Notes: generated by a model not told the origin, from the sequence alone. DNA of 64,000 nucleotides from Pseudanabaena sp. FACHB-1998 (GCF_014696355.1 NZ_JACJQA010000033.1:1-64000); one strand, 5' to 3'. Counted from the first letter of the stretch, positions 7,431 to 16,145 are shown. Made by a program: numbers and translations.

Positions 7431-8267
7431 ATGGCACTAGCAGTGCAAATTGATAATTATCGTTTTACCTATAGCCTAGAGGGAAAATCAAACTACCCTG
7501 CGATTTTATTTTTGCATGGATTTATGGGCGATCGCTTGGAGTTTCAACCAGCGATCACCGCTTTGTCAAAACATTTTTATTGTGTAGCGATCGATTTACC
7601 AGCACATGGTCAGACCCAGATCCCTGAGCAAGATTGCTACTACACAATACAAGCAACTGCAAAGGCTGTGATAAGTTTTTTGAATTTTCTTCATATAAAT
7701 AAGTGCGATCTCGTCGGTTATTCCATGGGCGGACGGTTGGCTTTATATTTAACGATCCATTTTCCCAACTATTTTCATCGAGTTGTTCTAGAGTCCGCCT
7801 CCGCAGGCTTAACTACGGCGCAAGCAAGAAGCGATCGCTTGGCTCAAGATCATCAACTTGCCACAAGACTCGAAAATTTCACAGATTGTGAGTTTCGGGA
7901 TTTTCTCGAAAGTTGGTATCAACAAGTTATCTTTGCCAATTTGCGATCGCACCCCAATTTTCCCCAGATGCTAGCCCACAGACTGAATAACTCACCGAGA
8001 TTATTAGCTAAATCTTTACGAAATTTTAGTACTGGCACTCAGCCGTCATTATGGGAGGAGCTAGCCCAAAATCAAATTCCTTTGCTCTTAATTGCTGGCG
8101 AGTTAGATCATAAATTTGTCCAGCTTAATCAACAGGTAGCCAAATTATGTCAGTCAGCAAAATTAGAAATTATGCCTAACTGTGGTCACAATACCCATTT
8201 TGAAAATAGCGATCTATTTATTCAAAAAGTTTTAAATTTTTTAATTTACTCCCCACCCAAGAATTAG
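7431..8267 (+). CDS. menH: MenH-like alpha/beta hydrolase (SHCHC synthase)
   Basis: A 278-residue alpha/beta hydrolase from the ATG at 7431 (MALAVQIDNYRFTYSLEGKS). Visible motifs are 'PAILFLHGFMGDRLEF' (oxyanion loop), the nucleophile elbow 'CDLVGYSMGGRLALYL', the acid loop 'LLLIAGELDHKFVQL' and the catalytic His in 'MPNCGHNTHFEN'. The cap ('FLESWYQQVIFANLRSHPNF') is that of MenH, which removes pyruvate from SEPHCHC in the phylloquinone/menaquinone pathway. In cyanobacteria this feeds photosystem I phylloquinone. The open frame extends upstream to 7257, but that part overlaps the LRR gene in antisense. Generic hydrolase is the alternative. Confidence 0.8.
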   Translation: MALAVQIDNYRFTYSLEGKSNYPAILFLHGFMGDRLEFQPAITALSKHFYCVAIDLPAHGQTQIPEQDCYYTIQATAKAVISFLNFLHINKCDLVGYSMGGRLALYLTIHFPNYFHRVVLESASAGLTTAQARSDRLAQDHQLATRLENFTDCEFRDFLESWYQQVIFANLRSHPNFPQMLAHRLNNSPRLLAKSLRNFSTGTQPSLWEELAQNQIPLLLIAGELDHKFVQLNQQVAKLCQSAKLEIMPNCGHNTHFENSDLFIQKVLNFLIYSPPKN

Positions 8268-8304
8268 CTGTGCGGCGCTTCGCGCCGCACAGCTAATTCT
8301 TGGG
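8256..8304. repeat. Hairpin, 23-bp perfect arms, TTC loop, over the menH stop
   Basis: Outer arm CCCAAGAATTAGCTG, core TGCGGCGC-TTC-GCGCCGCA. The left arm contains the menH stop codon. The right flank GGAGGAAAGGGAGTAGC recurs beside the hairpins at 36050-36096 and 56619-56673, marking an extended subclass. Confidence 0.88.
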
Positions 8305-8343
8305 GAGGAAAGGGAGTAGCATCGTCGCTATAAATCTGTTGGA

Positions 8344-8384
8344 AAATTCTTTAAAGTTGTGCTTTGCACAACTTTAAAGAATTT
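8344..8384. repeat. Hairpin, 19-bp perfect arms, TTT loop
   Basis: AAATTCTTTAAAGTTGTGC and its complement around TTT, directly downstream of the leftward GHL10 gene. It forms a convergent pair with the menH hairpin. Confidence 0.85.
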
Positions 8385-8387
8385 CCT

Positions 8388-9656
8388 CTAATTGCCTACA
8401 GAAGCAATATTTCTAGAATCAGGACGATTTGCAGGATTAAAAAGTAAGGACTCAAAAGAAGAGTCGCGATTGCCCAGACTTTCGTAGAAAAAGAAGGAAA
8501 ATCCGTCAAACGCAAGCTCACGGGCAATTTTTACTTGTCCCTTAATTTGTCGCATATCGACATTCTGAACCCTTAAGCCCGTCAAAATTCCCACTGCTAC
8601 GGGAATCTTTTGGCGGATTTCTTGCCACTCAGGATTAGATAATTCTCGTTGATAGTCCTCAATGTTATCGCGATAGACCTGAACTACTAATTCATCCACA
8701 TATCCTAAATAAACCCATGTATACCAATCTTGTAAATACTTAACATAGGAAAAATTTCGAGGATTTGGAGACAAAGAAATGAGGCAATTGGGCTTAATAG
8801 CTCTTACAGCTTTAGAAAGCTTTTGCATTAACTTTGTGACATGCCTAGCCCGCCAGCTTATCCATTGAGGATCATTAAAGTCATCGGGGGGAAGTTTGCC
8901 AAAATGATCTTTTTTATACAAGGCGATCGTGTAATCGTCATATCCCAGTTCGGCGGGCATTCCAAAATGATCATCTAACTGAATGCCATCCACATCATAT
9001 TTAGAGACCACTTCTACGATTAAGTCAGTCAAGAATTTTTGGACTTCAGGTTTTGCAGGATTCAGCCAAACTAAACGATGTTGATTATTTTCACCATGCA
9101 CAAATACTCGAGAGCCATCCCTGCGTTTAGTTATCCAATCGGGGTGGCGACGCATTAATTCTGAGCCATCTTCAGTCATCAGTCCATACTCAAACCACGG
9201 AATCACCGCAAATTTCTGATCATGCCCAAATTCAAGGGTTTCCGCGAGGATGTCACGATTTTTAAGTTCAGGCGAAGGATCGATCGCTACGCCAAAATAT
9301 TTGTCCGCAACCTTGCTGGGATAAAGGGTATGCCCACCATTCCAAACAGTGGGATAAAGGGTATTAAACTTGAGCCGCTTTAAGCGGGTAATCGCCTGCT
9401 GGAGGCGTTGGGTTGAGAACAAAACATTGCTATCAACGTTTGTGAGCCAAATGCCTCGGAGTTCATTGTTATTAGTTGGTCGGAGCTGGATTTGATTGGT
9501 GGGCGGCTCGGCTGGGCTTATAGCATTATTGCTAACGGGTGTTTGCGCTACCGCCCAAAAAGGAAAGTTGATCATCAAGGCGATCGCTAATCCTAAGAAG
9601 CTCAACAATAGGAGGCGTAATCTTGACTGCCAAGATCCAGAATTAAATTTCCCCAT
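8388..9656 (-). CDS. Secreted GHL10 (DUF187) glycoside-hydrolase-like protein
   Basis: A 422-residue exported protein. Residues about 10-38 are a signal peptide (LLLLSFLGLAIALMINFPFW, AVA-Q cleavage site). From residue 64 the 'ELRGIWLTNVDSNVLFS' strand opens the family 10-like TIM barrel of DUF187. It continues with 'FNTLYPTVWNGGHTLYPS', 'AVIPWFEYGLM', 'VSKYDVDGIQLDDHFGMP' (putative active site) and 'LISLSPNPRNFSY'. Family members are thought to act on cell-wall or exopolysaccharide glycans; the substrate here is unknown. It sits alone between two hairpin-rich spacers. Confidence 0.85.
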   Translation of the reverse strand: MGKFNSGSWQSRLRLLLLSFLGLAIALMINFPFWAVAQTPVSNNAISPAEPPTNQIQLRPTNNNELRGIWLTNVDSNVLFSTQRLQQAITRLKRLKFNTLYPTVWNGGHTLYPSKVADKYFGVAIDPSPELKNRDILAETLEFGHDQKFAVIPWFEYGLMTEDGSELMRRHPDWITKRRDGSRVFVHGENNQHRLVWLNPAKPEVQKFLTDLIVEVVSKYDVDGIQLDDHFGMPAELGYDDYTIALYKKDHFGKLPPDDFNDPQWISWRARHVTKLMQKLSKAVRAIKPNCLISLSPNPRNFSYVKYLQDWYTWVYLGYVDELVVQVYRDNIEDYQRELSNPEWQEIRQKIPVAVGILTGLRVQNVDMRQIKGQVKIARELAFDGFSFFFYESLGNRDSSFESLLFNPANRPDSRNIASVGN

Positions 9657-9784
9657 AATAAACTGAGCTAGTTAAGCTCTAACTCCTCACATTTAGGCTT
9701 TAAACTGTTTTCGCTTAATTATTGTAAATAATAATTGCTAATAATTTCTAATACCAAACTAATAAATTATTGAGGCGCTTTGCA

Positions 9785-9840
9785 CCTCAATAATTTGAGA
9801 GAGTGCGCCCCTTGGGGCGCACTCTCTCAAATTATTGAGG
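9785..9840. repeat. Large hairpin, 27-bp perfect arms, 2-base loop
   Basis: Arms 9785-9811 and 9814-9840, with core GAGTGCGCCCC-TT-GGGGCGCACTC. A decayed sister (AAATTATTGAGGCGC-TTT-GCACCTCAATAATTT, one mismatch) shares its left flank at about 9764-9796. It lies just downstream of the leftward phycobilisome-domain gene. Confidence 0.88.
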
Positions 9841-9844
9841 ATGG

Positions 9845-10333
9845 CTACATATTCTTATTTACTTGATGCCCTAATAAATTGCGATTCATTTCGAGGATGG
9901 GACACAACAGATCAGACACATTTTTGGGCAGAAGCTGTTTAACCACATCTTGCATGACGAGGTAAGTAATATCACAAGCTTCCTGTGCGCCAAAGGCTTG
10001 CATAATCGTCTGAAACCAATATAAAAACTGCTGACGCAAAAGCTCTGGGTCGTCCAACAAAACCGTCATTGCCGAATGGCGCAACACCCGAAAAGTATCT
10101 TGTTTCCACTTAGCTTGCATATCTTCGCCTTTGGGCAATAATACTTTGGGGTAGGAAGATTGAAGCTTGGCAAGCACAGTTTCTACGATCTCTTTCTCCA
10201 CAGCTTTGATGCGTTGATAAGCCTCAACCCTTGAGTCAAAAGATCCAATGTAGGTGTCCATAAACTGCAATTCATCATCGCTGGCATAGCGTCCATCTAC
10301 ATTTGTCCCTAATTGTTGCAGTTTACTTAACAT
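9845..10333 (-). CDS. Phycobilisome-domain (phycobiliprotein-like) protein without the bilin cysteine
   Basis: A 162-residue globin-fold protein with phycobiliprotein (PF00502-type) signatures: 'RYASDDELQFMDTYIGSFDS' resembles the 'G+fLSDaEL..v...' N-terminal helices. 'KWKQDTFRVLRHSAMTVLLD' sits where phycobiliproteins have the bilin-binding 'KCARDIGYYLRMI' helix, and Trp-Lys-Gln replace the Cys-Ala-Arg region, so the canonical alpha-84 cysteine is missing. 'QTIMQAFGAQEACDITYLVM' matches the later helices. Such paralogues may act as non-pigmented assembly, degradation or sensing factors. It is not linked to apc/cpc genes here. Family is fairly sure, role unknown. Confidence 0.65.
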   Translation of the reverse strand: MLSKLQQLGTNVDGRYASDDELQFMDTYIGSFDSRVEAYQRIKAVEKEIVETVLAKLQSSYPKVLLPKGEDMQAKWKQDTFRVLRHSAMTVLLDDPELLRQQFLYWFQTIMQAFGAQEACDITYLVMQDVVKQLLPKNVSDLLCPILEMNRNLLGHQVNKNM

Positions 10334-10374
10334 AGTTAAAGGATACTTAGCTTAGTTTTATTGTAATTGGATGA

Positions 10375-10425
10375 CTCTATAAAGGTTTTTCTTTTCCTTT
10401 AGGCAAAATAAAAACCTTTATAGAG
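10375..10425. repeat. Hairpin, 16-bp perfect arms, 19-base loop
   Basis: CTCTATAAAGGTTTTT (10375-10390) pairs with its complement at 10410-10425. It sits between the divergent phycobilisome-domain and NB-ARC genes. The A/T-rich stem base makes it a possible bidirectional element. Confidence 0.7.
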
Positions 10426-10555
10426 CTATTCTATCTGCCTAGAAGAAGGAAATAATCAGCCACTTGAAGCATTATGTCTAGCGATCGCCGATTTTTTGTT
10501 ACGATGCAGATTAATTGATTAACGTCTATGCGATCGCTCGCCGCAATATCCTGTC

Positions 10556-12223
10556 ATGTTATCTGACAATGACCACATTGAAGGGCTGTTTCCAGAAGCG
10601 GCACAAAACTGGGACTTAAATCGGCTCTATACTGATTTACAAATTGCTAGTGGCAAGGAACTCAAACCTTTTGAAAAGGCTTGCTTAAGGGGTTTGCTAT
10701 GTCGCTATCGTCCGGGGCAACTCGCCTTTAAGCTAACTTGGACTTCGGGGGCTTTGCGGGTTGAGCTAAATAAGGGTTTATATCGATCGCTCGAGGCGAT
10801 CGCCGATCAGCCAATTAATACTTTGCGCTGGGAAAAAGTCCCCGAATGGCTCGAGGCAAAGGGCTATAAAATGCAGCGTCAAAACCTAAATGCCAGCAAT
10901 GTTAGTTCTCAAGGCAATAGTGGAGCAAATCCACCCAAAAATTTAGTCGATTGGGGCGAAGCTCCCAATATTCAATTTTTTTATGGTCGTGCCGAAGAAT
11001 TAGCTAAGCTTCAGCAATGGCTTGTAAGCGATCGCTGTCATCTGCTGGCGATTTGTGGCATGGGCGGCATTGGCAAAACTGCCCTAACGGTTAAATTAGT
11101 TGAAAGTATTCAGACCCAATTTGACTGCTTCATTTGGCGATCGCTTAGGGGCGCACAGCCAACGGCTCAACTAATTGCTGATCTCTTACAATTTCTCACC
11201 CCTTCCCCACAAACGGGTTGCAGTATTTCTGATTTGATCGAAGTTTTGCGCCAAAAGCGATGTCTAGTTGTCCTTGATGACTTTGAGGCAACCTTGCAAG
11301 ATGGCGAGCTAGTGGGCGCATATCGTCAAGGTTGCGAAGGTCACGCCGAATTATTGCAACGGGTTGGCTCGGAACGTCATCAAAGTTCCTTAATTCTAAT
11401 TGGACGCGAACAGCCCAAAGAAATCTCCATGAATCAAGGCGAAGATCAACCCATCCGCTATTACAAAGTGAATGGATTGCAGCGTCAAGGCGCTTTGGAG
11501 TTGCTCAGAGCTAGAGGATTTACAGGTTCTGAAAATGGTTTAGAAGCTCTTGTTCAGCAATATCGGGGCAATCCTTCTGCATTACGCATCGTGTCTGGCA
11601 CAATTCAAGAACTCTTTAATGGCAATGTTTCGGAATTCTTAAAACAGACAGCCTTAGCTCTCGGTGATGTTCTCCGCACCTTGCTCTATCAACAATTTGA
11701 ACGCCTTTCCAAACTCGAAAAAGATGTGTTGTATTGGCTCGCGATCAAGCATCGTCCTGTGTCCCTCGCGACCTTGCGTTCGGAGATGAATTTACAAGCC
11801 TCTGGTTCGGAATTAATTGATGCTCTTGAGTCTTTGCGATGGCGATCGCTTATTGAAAAGCTCACCGATCAAGGCGAAGTTATGTTTTTATTAGAGCCTG
11901 TGGTCTTGAAATATGTAAATCGTCAATTTGTCGAAGAAGTTGGTAAGGAGATTATGGCGATCGCCTCTCAACAAAATCTCAAATCTGTTAATCTCCTCCA
12001 AAGTCACGTTCTCGTCGAAGATCACGCCCCTGATTCAATTCGGGCTATGCAAATCCGCTTAGTCCTTAAGCCAATTAAGGAAAAACTAAATAAAGCGATC
12101 GCTCAAAATAATACAGAACTTGACTCCCTTCGAGAGTTGCTCGCCACCAATCCACAAAGTCCAAACAATCAAGTCCCCAGCTATACCGAAGCAAATCTCG
12201 CCTTAATTGGCTTATGGTGGTAG
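10556..12223 (+). CDS. STAND (NB-ARC) ATPase without a C-terminal sensor domain
   Basis: A 555-residue protein. Residues 1-100 form an N-terminal helical/winged effector-associated domain (LNRLYTDLQIASGKELKPFE) of the kind found ahead of cyanobacterial NB-ARC-WD40 proteins. From about 145 comes the NB-ARC core: 'FYGRAEELAKLQQWL', Walker A 'AICGMGGIGKTALTVKLV', Walker B 'RCLVVLDDFEATL', and a sensor-like 'SSLILIGREQPKEI'. A winged-helix part follows ('LEKDVLYWLAIKHRPVSLAT'). The protein stops after 'YTEANLALIGLWW', where relatives continue into pentapeptide or WD40 sensor repeats. Either it has lost its sensor or it works with a separate one. It is presumably a signalling or defence switch. 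Confidence 0.75.
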   Translation: MLSDNDHIEGLFPEAAQNWDLNRLYTDLQIASGKELKPFEKACLRGLLCRYRPGQLAFKLTWTSGALRVELNKGLYRSLEAIADQPINTLRWEKVPEWLEAKGYKMQRQNLNASNVSSQGNSGANPPKNLVDWGEAPNIQFFYGRAEELAKLQQWLVSDRCHLLAICGMGGIGKTALTVKLVESIQTQFDCFIWRSLRGAQPTAQLIADLLQFLTPSPQTGCSISDLIEVLRQKRCLVVLDDFEATLQDGELVGAYRQGCEGHAELLQRVGSERHQSSLILIGREQPKEISMNQGEDQPIRYYKVNGLQRQGALELLRARGFTGSENGLEALVQQYRGNPSALRIVSGTIQELFNGNVSEFLKQTALALGDVLRTLLYQQFERLSKLEKDVLYWLAIKHRPVSLATLRSEMNLQASGSELIDALESLRWRSLIEKLTDQGEVMFLLEPVVLKYVNRQFVEEVGKEIMAIASQQNLKSVNLLQSHVLVEDHAPDSIRAMQIRLVLKPIKEKLNKAIAQNNTELDSLRELLATNPQSPNNQVPSYTEANLALIGLWW

Positions 12224-12254
12224 AGAATTGGCGGCGCTTTGCGCCGCCAATTCT
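12224..12254. repeat. Hairpin, 14-bp perfect arms, TTT loop
   Basis: AGAATTGGCGGCGC-TTT-GCGCCGCCAATTCT immediately after the stop codon of the NB-ARC gene. Confidence 0.85.
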
Positions 12255-12301
12255 TGATGATTACCGATTCACACAAGTGTTACAGCGCTTTGTGCTGACT
12301 T

Positions 12302-12356
12302 AAAACCCAAAGAGCGAGTTGCGGCGCGAAGCGCCGCAACTCGCTCTTTGGGTTTT
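12302..12356. repeat. Large hairpin, 26-bp perfect arms, GAA loop
   Basis: Outer arm AAAACCCAAAGAGCGAG, core TTGCGGCGC-GAA-GCGCCGCAA. It is 32 nt before the end of the leftward carbonic anhydrase gene. A solo ACAGCGCTTTGTGCT mini-palindrome (about 12284-12298) precedes it. Confidence 0.88.
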
Positions 12357-12388
12357 GGTTTGTACTGGCTAACTCTTGCTTGGCTATA

Positions 12389-13189
12389 TTACTTAGTGGA
12401 ACCGCGATAGATACGATTCGCTTGTTCGGGAGACATCCATGAAGGTAAATCACCAACATTGCTATTGCTAGGTTGCACCTGAGCAGAACCCTTTTGATAA
12501 GCTGATGGAATTGGAGGTGCGTCAGTATGGACAAAATGCTCATTGGCTGTGCTAGTAGCATTCGCTAACAGAGTTTGAGGAACTTCAAACTCGTCGGTTT
12601 CAGGATTGTAGGCTAGCACTTCTCCTGTCTCAATGTCATAAATCCAGCCATAGATTGACATCTTATTTTGATGCAATTTCGAGCGAATCACAGGATAGGT
12701 TTTAAGATTTTCGATCTGGGTGACGACGTTTTCTGCCATCGTAATTGTTAGCAATTCTTCGCCCTTAATATCGGCATAATTTTCTTGAATTAGGCGGCGC
12801 GTGGACTCAGCGTGCTGCAACCATTCATAGACGAGGGGCATTTCGGTACGGAGCTTTTCTAGCTTGAGCAAGCCCTTCATTGCGCCACAGTTAGAATGTC
12901 CGCAGATAATTACCTGCTCAATTCCAAGGACATGGATCGCATATTCGATCGCCGCACCTTCACCACCATTCGCAGCACCAAAGGGCGGCACTAAGTTTCC
13001 TGCATTACGGATGACAAATAGCTCACCCACGCCCGATTGGGTAATCAAATGCGGCACGATCCGCGAATCGGAGCAGGTGATAAACAAAACGCGGGGCTTC
13101 TGACCTTCGGCGAGTTGTTCAAATATTTCTTGATTAGCAGGAAAATAGGACGACTGAAACTTGTGTAAACCCTTTAGTAGCTTTCTCAT
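12389..13189 (-). CDS. ccaA: Beta-carbonic anhydrase, carboxysomal CcaA type
   Basis: A 266-residue beta-class carbonic anhydrase that interconverts CO2 and bicarbonate. Zinc ligands are visible as C39 in 'TCSDSR' (with D41/R43), then H98 and C101 in 'ICGHSNCGAM'. Beyond the catalytic core (about 1-195) is an extension of about 70 residues, poor in order and ending 'LPSWMSPEQANRIYRGSTK'. The SPEQxxRIYRG tail is, from memory, the conserved C-terminal peptide of cyanobacterial CcaA/IcfA, whose extension recruits it to CcmM in beta-carboxysomes. No ccm genes are nearby, which is usual for ccaA. Start ATG at 13187-13189. Confidence 0.9.
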   Translation of the reverse strand: MRKLLKGLHKFQSSYFPANQEIFEQLAEGQKPRVLFITCSDSRIVPHLITQSGVGELFVIRNAGNLVPPFGAANGGEGAAIEYAIHVLGIEQVIICGHSNCGAMKGLLKLEKLRTEMPLVYEWLQHAESTRRLIQENYADIKGEELLTITMAENVVTQIENLKTYPVIRSKLHQNKMSIYGWIYDIETGEVLAYNPETDEFEVPQTLLANATSTANEHFVHTDAPPIPSAYQKGSAQVQPSNSNVGDLPSWMSPEQANRIYRGSTK

Positions 13190-13236
13190 ATACCAGTGTT
13201 GACTCAGGATGCAACAATTTATTGCGTAAATAGCAA

Positions 13237-13265
13237 GAAACTAACCACTAAAAGTGGTTAGTTTC
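13237..13265. repeat. Hairpin, 13-bp arms, AAA loop
   Basis: GAAACTAACCACT-AAA-AGTGGTTAGTTTC, just upstream of the carbonic anhydrase start. It is within about 60 nt of the start codon, so it could influence ccaA expression as well as ending the preceding transcript. Confidence 0.75.
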
Positions 13266-13352
13266 TCAGGTACTAGTTTACAGCGCTTTGGGCGATCTCC
13301 AGAGCAAAACAAATTTTGCTGAAGTTTAGGAAGTGCTGCTTAGCAACCCTTC

Positions 13353-15878
13353 CTAAACTTTGAGGGTGAGGCGAATTGAGCCACTGGCGGATGCGGGGAG
13401 AACTACATTTTGGAGCGATCGCTTGATCAAATCAATCAGATTTTTATCGGTAATAGTAGAAGCCACATCATCAAGTACAAATCTGGCGAGTCTGCCATTC
13501 TGAATGGGGATCTCGAAGATCACCACTCCATTGGAGCCAGCAGGGACATTAATGGAACTTAACTGTTGTGTAATTAACTGTTGAGCCGTGGCAATATCCA
13601 GCCCAGTTAAGCCTGTAATGCTTACCACTTGAATTCGGGAACTAGGTGCTTGATCAGCCACCTTGAAATCTTCCGCAGGAGCGTTGGCATTGGCTCTAAG
13701 TCTAGGTTGCAATTGATCCTTACCCGTCACCTTAGTCTCATTGGATAAAATCACGGCTCCCTGTAATCGTCCAGAGGTACTAAAGGATGCAGGAGGGAGA
13801 GGGGAAAGATAGGGCGCACTGGCGGTTGGGGCGGCTGGTTTCGGTACGCCGCCAACCGTAGCATCATAGCTCACACCTTCAGGAATTAAGACAGGTACTT
13901 GAACTGTAACTTTCTCGCCTTCAGGATTGACGCGCACTTCTTCGCTGACTGCCACAAAGGCTGTGTATTGGGAAAGTAAGCGATAGTTGAGAGCAGTTTG
14001 GGTCACCGCATCAACCAGAGACTTCACTTCACCGCCAAACATCTGATTCATCAAGTCTTTAATACGCGCACGTCCCCAGAGTTGAGCAATTCCCAGATTA
14101 CTATTCTCTCCACCGAAATTGATATCAAGGATTTGTTCGTAGCGCTCACCACCTGCGGCAATCCCTGTGATTTTTAGCTTGCCATTGGCGCGATCGCCTT
14201 TTTTACCAAAGAGAACTAGAGGCTGCTCAGCAAACAAATCGGGGGCATTGCTAGGATAGATTTCTGGGGCTGAGCCTTCACCCTCCCATTTCACTTGAAT
14301 ATTGGTGAGAACAGGATTGTTAATCTGACGGAAGAATTTCTCCGCAACTTCTTGAGTAGGCTCATCTTGACGCACAACTCGTGATGTGCCACGTCCCATT
14401 TCGGCAACTCGCTCTAGCAAATAGCGATTAACGGAACTACCGACCCCAAAGCTATAGAGACGGTTTCCTTTCTTCAATCTCTTTTGGACGGCGCTAATGA
14501 CTTCATTATCATTGCCAATATAGCCATCCGTAATCAAGACAATACTCCGAATCCGACCATCACTGGGCGGCGGAAAGCTGGTAGCCACATTGATCCCATT
14601 CATTAATTCTGTACCACCATTGGCATCAATTTGATTGATATAGTTCAGAGCCTTTTGGCGATTGGCAGAGGTATTGGGCAATGGATAGCTAGAAAGCTGG
14701 CGGGTGGTGCTAGAGAAATCAATAATCGTGAAGGTATCATTGGGATTTAAACCGTTGATAAAGCGAGTCATCAATTCCCGTGATTTGATAATCGGATCGC
14801 CCGATTGCGAACCTGATGTATCCATCAAAAAGACCACATCTTTCGGCACGATTTGATCGGCTCGATAGGCGATCGCAGGAATTAAATAAGTCGCAAAGTG
14901 TGCGCCTTGGTCAGTAGTCGTGGTTAGCACCGTGGGGGCAGTGCGATCGCCGCTAACCTTGTAGCGCACAATCAAATCTTTATTGGGAATATTATCGCCA
15001 TTGGCAAGTTTTAGTTCTACTTTTTCGCCATTATTTTTCACATCAAGGCGATGGGAAGTGGAATAGAGATTGCGAATGGGAACTCCTGCATCAATTTGTA
15101 AACTGACGCTAATATCATTTCCAGATCGCATTTCAGGACGGAGTACAGGGGGTGTAATTCTTGAAGCATCGGGAACTTGATTAGTATTGCCTTTAGAGTC
15201 AATGGCTTGTCCCGCAATATAGCGTGGTCCCACCACCATCGGGAATACAAATTCATAATCTCCTTTCTCAAATTTCAAGCTCTCGGTATAGCGAATCGTC
15301 ACCTTGATTTGTTCCCTTGGTTTAATATTCGCTAGGGATTGCGTGAAAATATTATCGCGTTCTTGCTCTAGCAAACCTGCGGTGCGTCCTTCTTGTCTAG
15401 CCCGCTCATAGATTTCCTTCGCTTCCTCACGCTTTTTGATATTCCCCTTAATCACGCGATCGCCGATCTTAATTTCCATATCATCGACAGCCGCTTGATC
15501 GGGAAGAGGGAATACATAGATTGCTTCTAGGGGCTTATCGTAGGGATTTTGGAAGGTTTGGGTAACTTCTACTCGCGAGATGTTGCCTGATATTTTGCCC
15601 TTAACATCAGTATTGGTGAGGGTAAAAGGTTGCTGTTGGCGATCGCGAGTTTGCACATACAGCCCGCCAACAGGACGCTCTTTAAGGTTTTGCGTAGGCT
15701 CTGAGAGATTATTTGGGCGATCGCTGACTGGTTCGATAATTCCTGAAGTAATCATAGAGGTGGGCGTACTTAAAGGTTTACTCATGGGGTTAGACTGAGC
15801 TAATGTGCGATGGGCAACCATTCCCGCAAGGGCGATCGCTAGAGGTATAGCTATATAAATTGGCTTAATCGATTTCAT
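13353..15878 (-). CDS. Secreted VIT and von Willebrand factor A domain protein
   Basis: An 841-residue exported protein. The N terminus (SIKPIYIAIPLAIALAGMVA) is a signal peptide or anchor. A VIT domain spans about 75-200 ('SGNISRVEVTQTFQNPYDKP', 'YVFPLPDQAAVDDMEIKIGD'). A vWA domain at about 345-515 has a complete MIDAS start in 'VFLMDTSGSQSGD', then 'FTIIDFSSTTRQL' and 'SIVLITDGYIGN'. The C-terminal 300 residues include a proline-rich linker and a repeat-free tail ending in 'SGSIRLTLKV'. It resembles inter-alpha-trypsin-inhibitor-like surface proteins; a ligand-binding or adhesion role in the envelope is likely. It stands alone. Confidence 0.88.
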   Translation of the reverse strand: MKSIKPIYIAIPLAIALAGMVAHRTLAQSNPMSKPLSTPTSMITSGIIEPVSDRPNNLSEPTQNLKERPVGGLYVQTRDRQQQPFTLTNTDVKGKISGNISRVEVTQTFQNPYDKPLEAIYVFPLPDQAAVDDMEIKIGDRVIKGNIKKREEAKEIYERARQEGRTAGLLEQERDNIFTQSLANIKPREQIKVTIRYTESLKFEKGDYEFVFPMVVGPRYIAGQAIDSKGNTNQVPDASRITPPVLRPEMRSGNDISVSLQIDAGVPIRNLYSTSHRLDVKNNGEKVELKLANGDNIPNKDLIVRYKVSGDRTAPTVLTTTTDQGAHFATYLIPAIAYRADQIVPKDVVFLMDTSGSQSGDPIIKSRELMTRFINGLNPNDTFTIIDFSSTTRQLSSYPLPNTSANRQKALNYINQIDANGGTELMNGINVATSFPPPSDGRIRSIVLITDGYIGNDNEVISAVQKRLKKGNRLYSFGVGSSVNRYLLERVAEMGRGTSRVVRQDEPTQEVAEKFFRQINNPVLTNIQVKWEGEGSAPEIYPSNAPDLFAEQPLVLFGKKGDRANGKLKITGIAAGGERYEQILDINFGGENSNLGIAQLWGRARIKDLMNQMFGGEVKSLVDAVTQTALNYRLLSQYTAFVAVSEEVRVNPEGEKVTVQVPVLIPEGVSYDATVGGVPKPAAPTASAPYLSPLPPASFSTSGRLQGAVILSNETKVTGKDQLQPRLRANANAPAEDFKVADQAPSSRIQVVSITGLTGLDIATAQQLITQQLSSINVPAGSNGVVIFEIPIQNGRLARFVLDDVASTITDKNLIDLIKRSLQNVVLPASASGSIRLTLKV

Positions 15879-15973
15879 GACAATGCGCTCCTCATTACCT
15901 ACTGCTTCCTTAAACTAGGCAGTTGGCAAGCTGTTAATATTTCCTGATACTGAGTTTCCCAGCATTTGCGAAG

Positions 15974-16028
15974 CTTGATAAGTCAGTTGCATTTTTTGTA
16001 ACGACAAAAATGCAACTGACTTATCAAG
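15974..16028. repeat. Hairpin, 23-bp perfect arms, 9-base loop
   Basis: CTTGATAAGTCAGTTGCATT (start of left arm) pairs perfectly with 16006-16028. A short ATGGC-TAC-GCCAT hairpin and a solo ACAGCGCTTTGCGCT follow at 16030-16066. Confidence 0.82.
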
Positions 16029-16092
16029 AAATGGCTACGCCATTTTTTAACTACAGCGCTTTGCGCTTTTTCAAAATTTACCTGTACTACAC

Positions 16093-16145
16093 GAACCCAA
16101 GAAGAGAATGGCGGCGCTTCGCGCCGCCATTCTCTTCTTGGGTTC
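16093..16145. repeat. Large hairpin, 25-bp perfect arms, TTC loop, reaching the TetR stop
   Basis: Outer arm GAACCCAAGAAGAGAATGG, core CGGCGC-TTC-GCGCCG. The right arm ends at the first base of the TetR stop codon (16145-16147). Confidence 0.88.
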
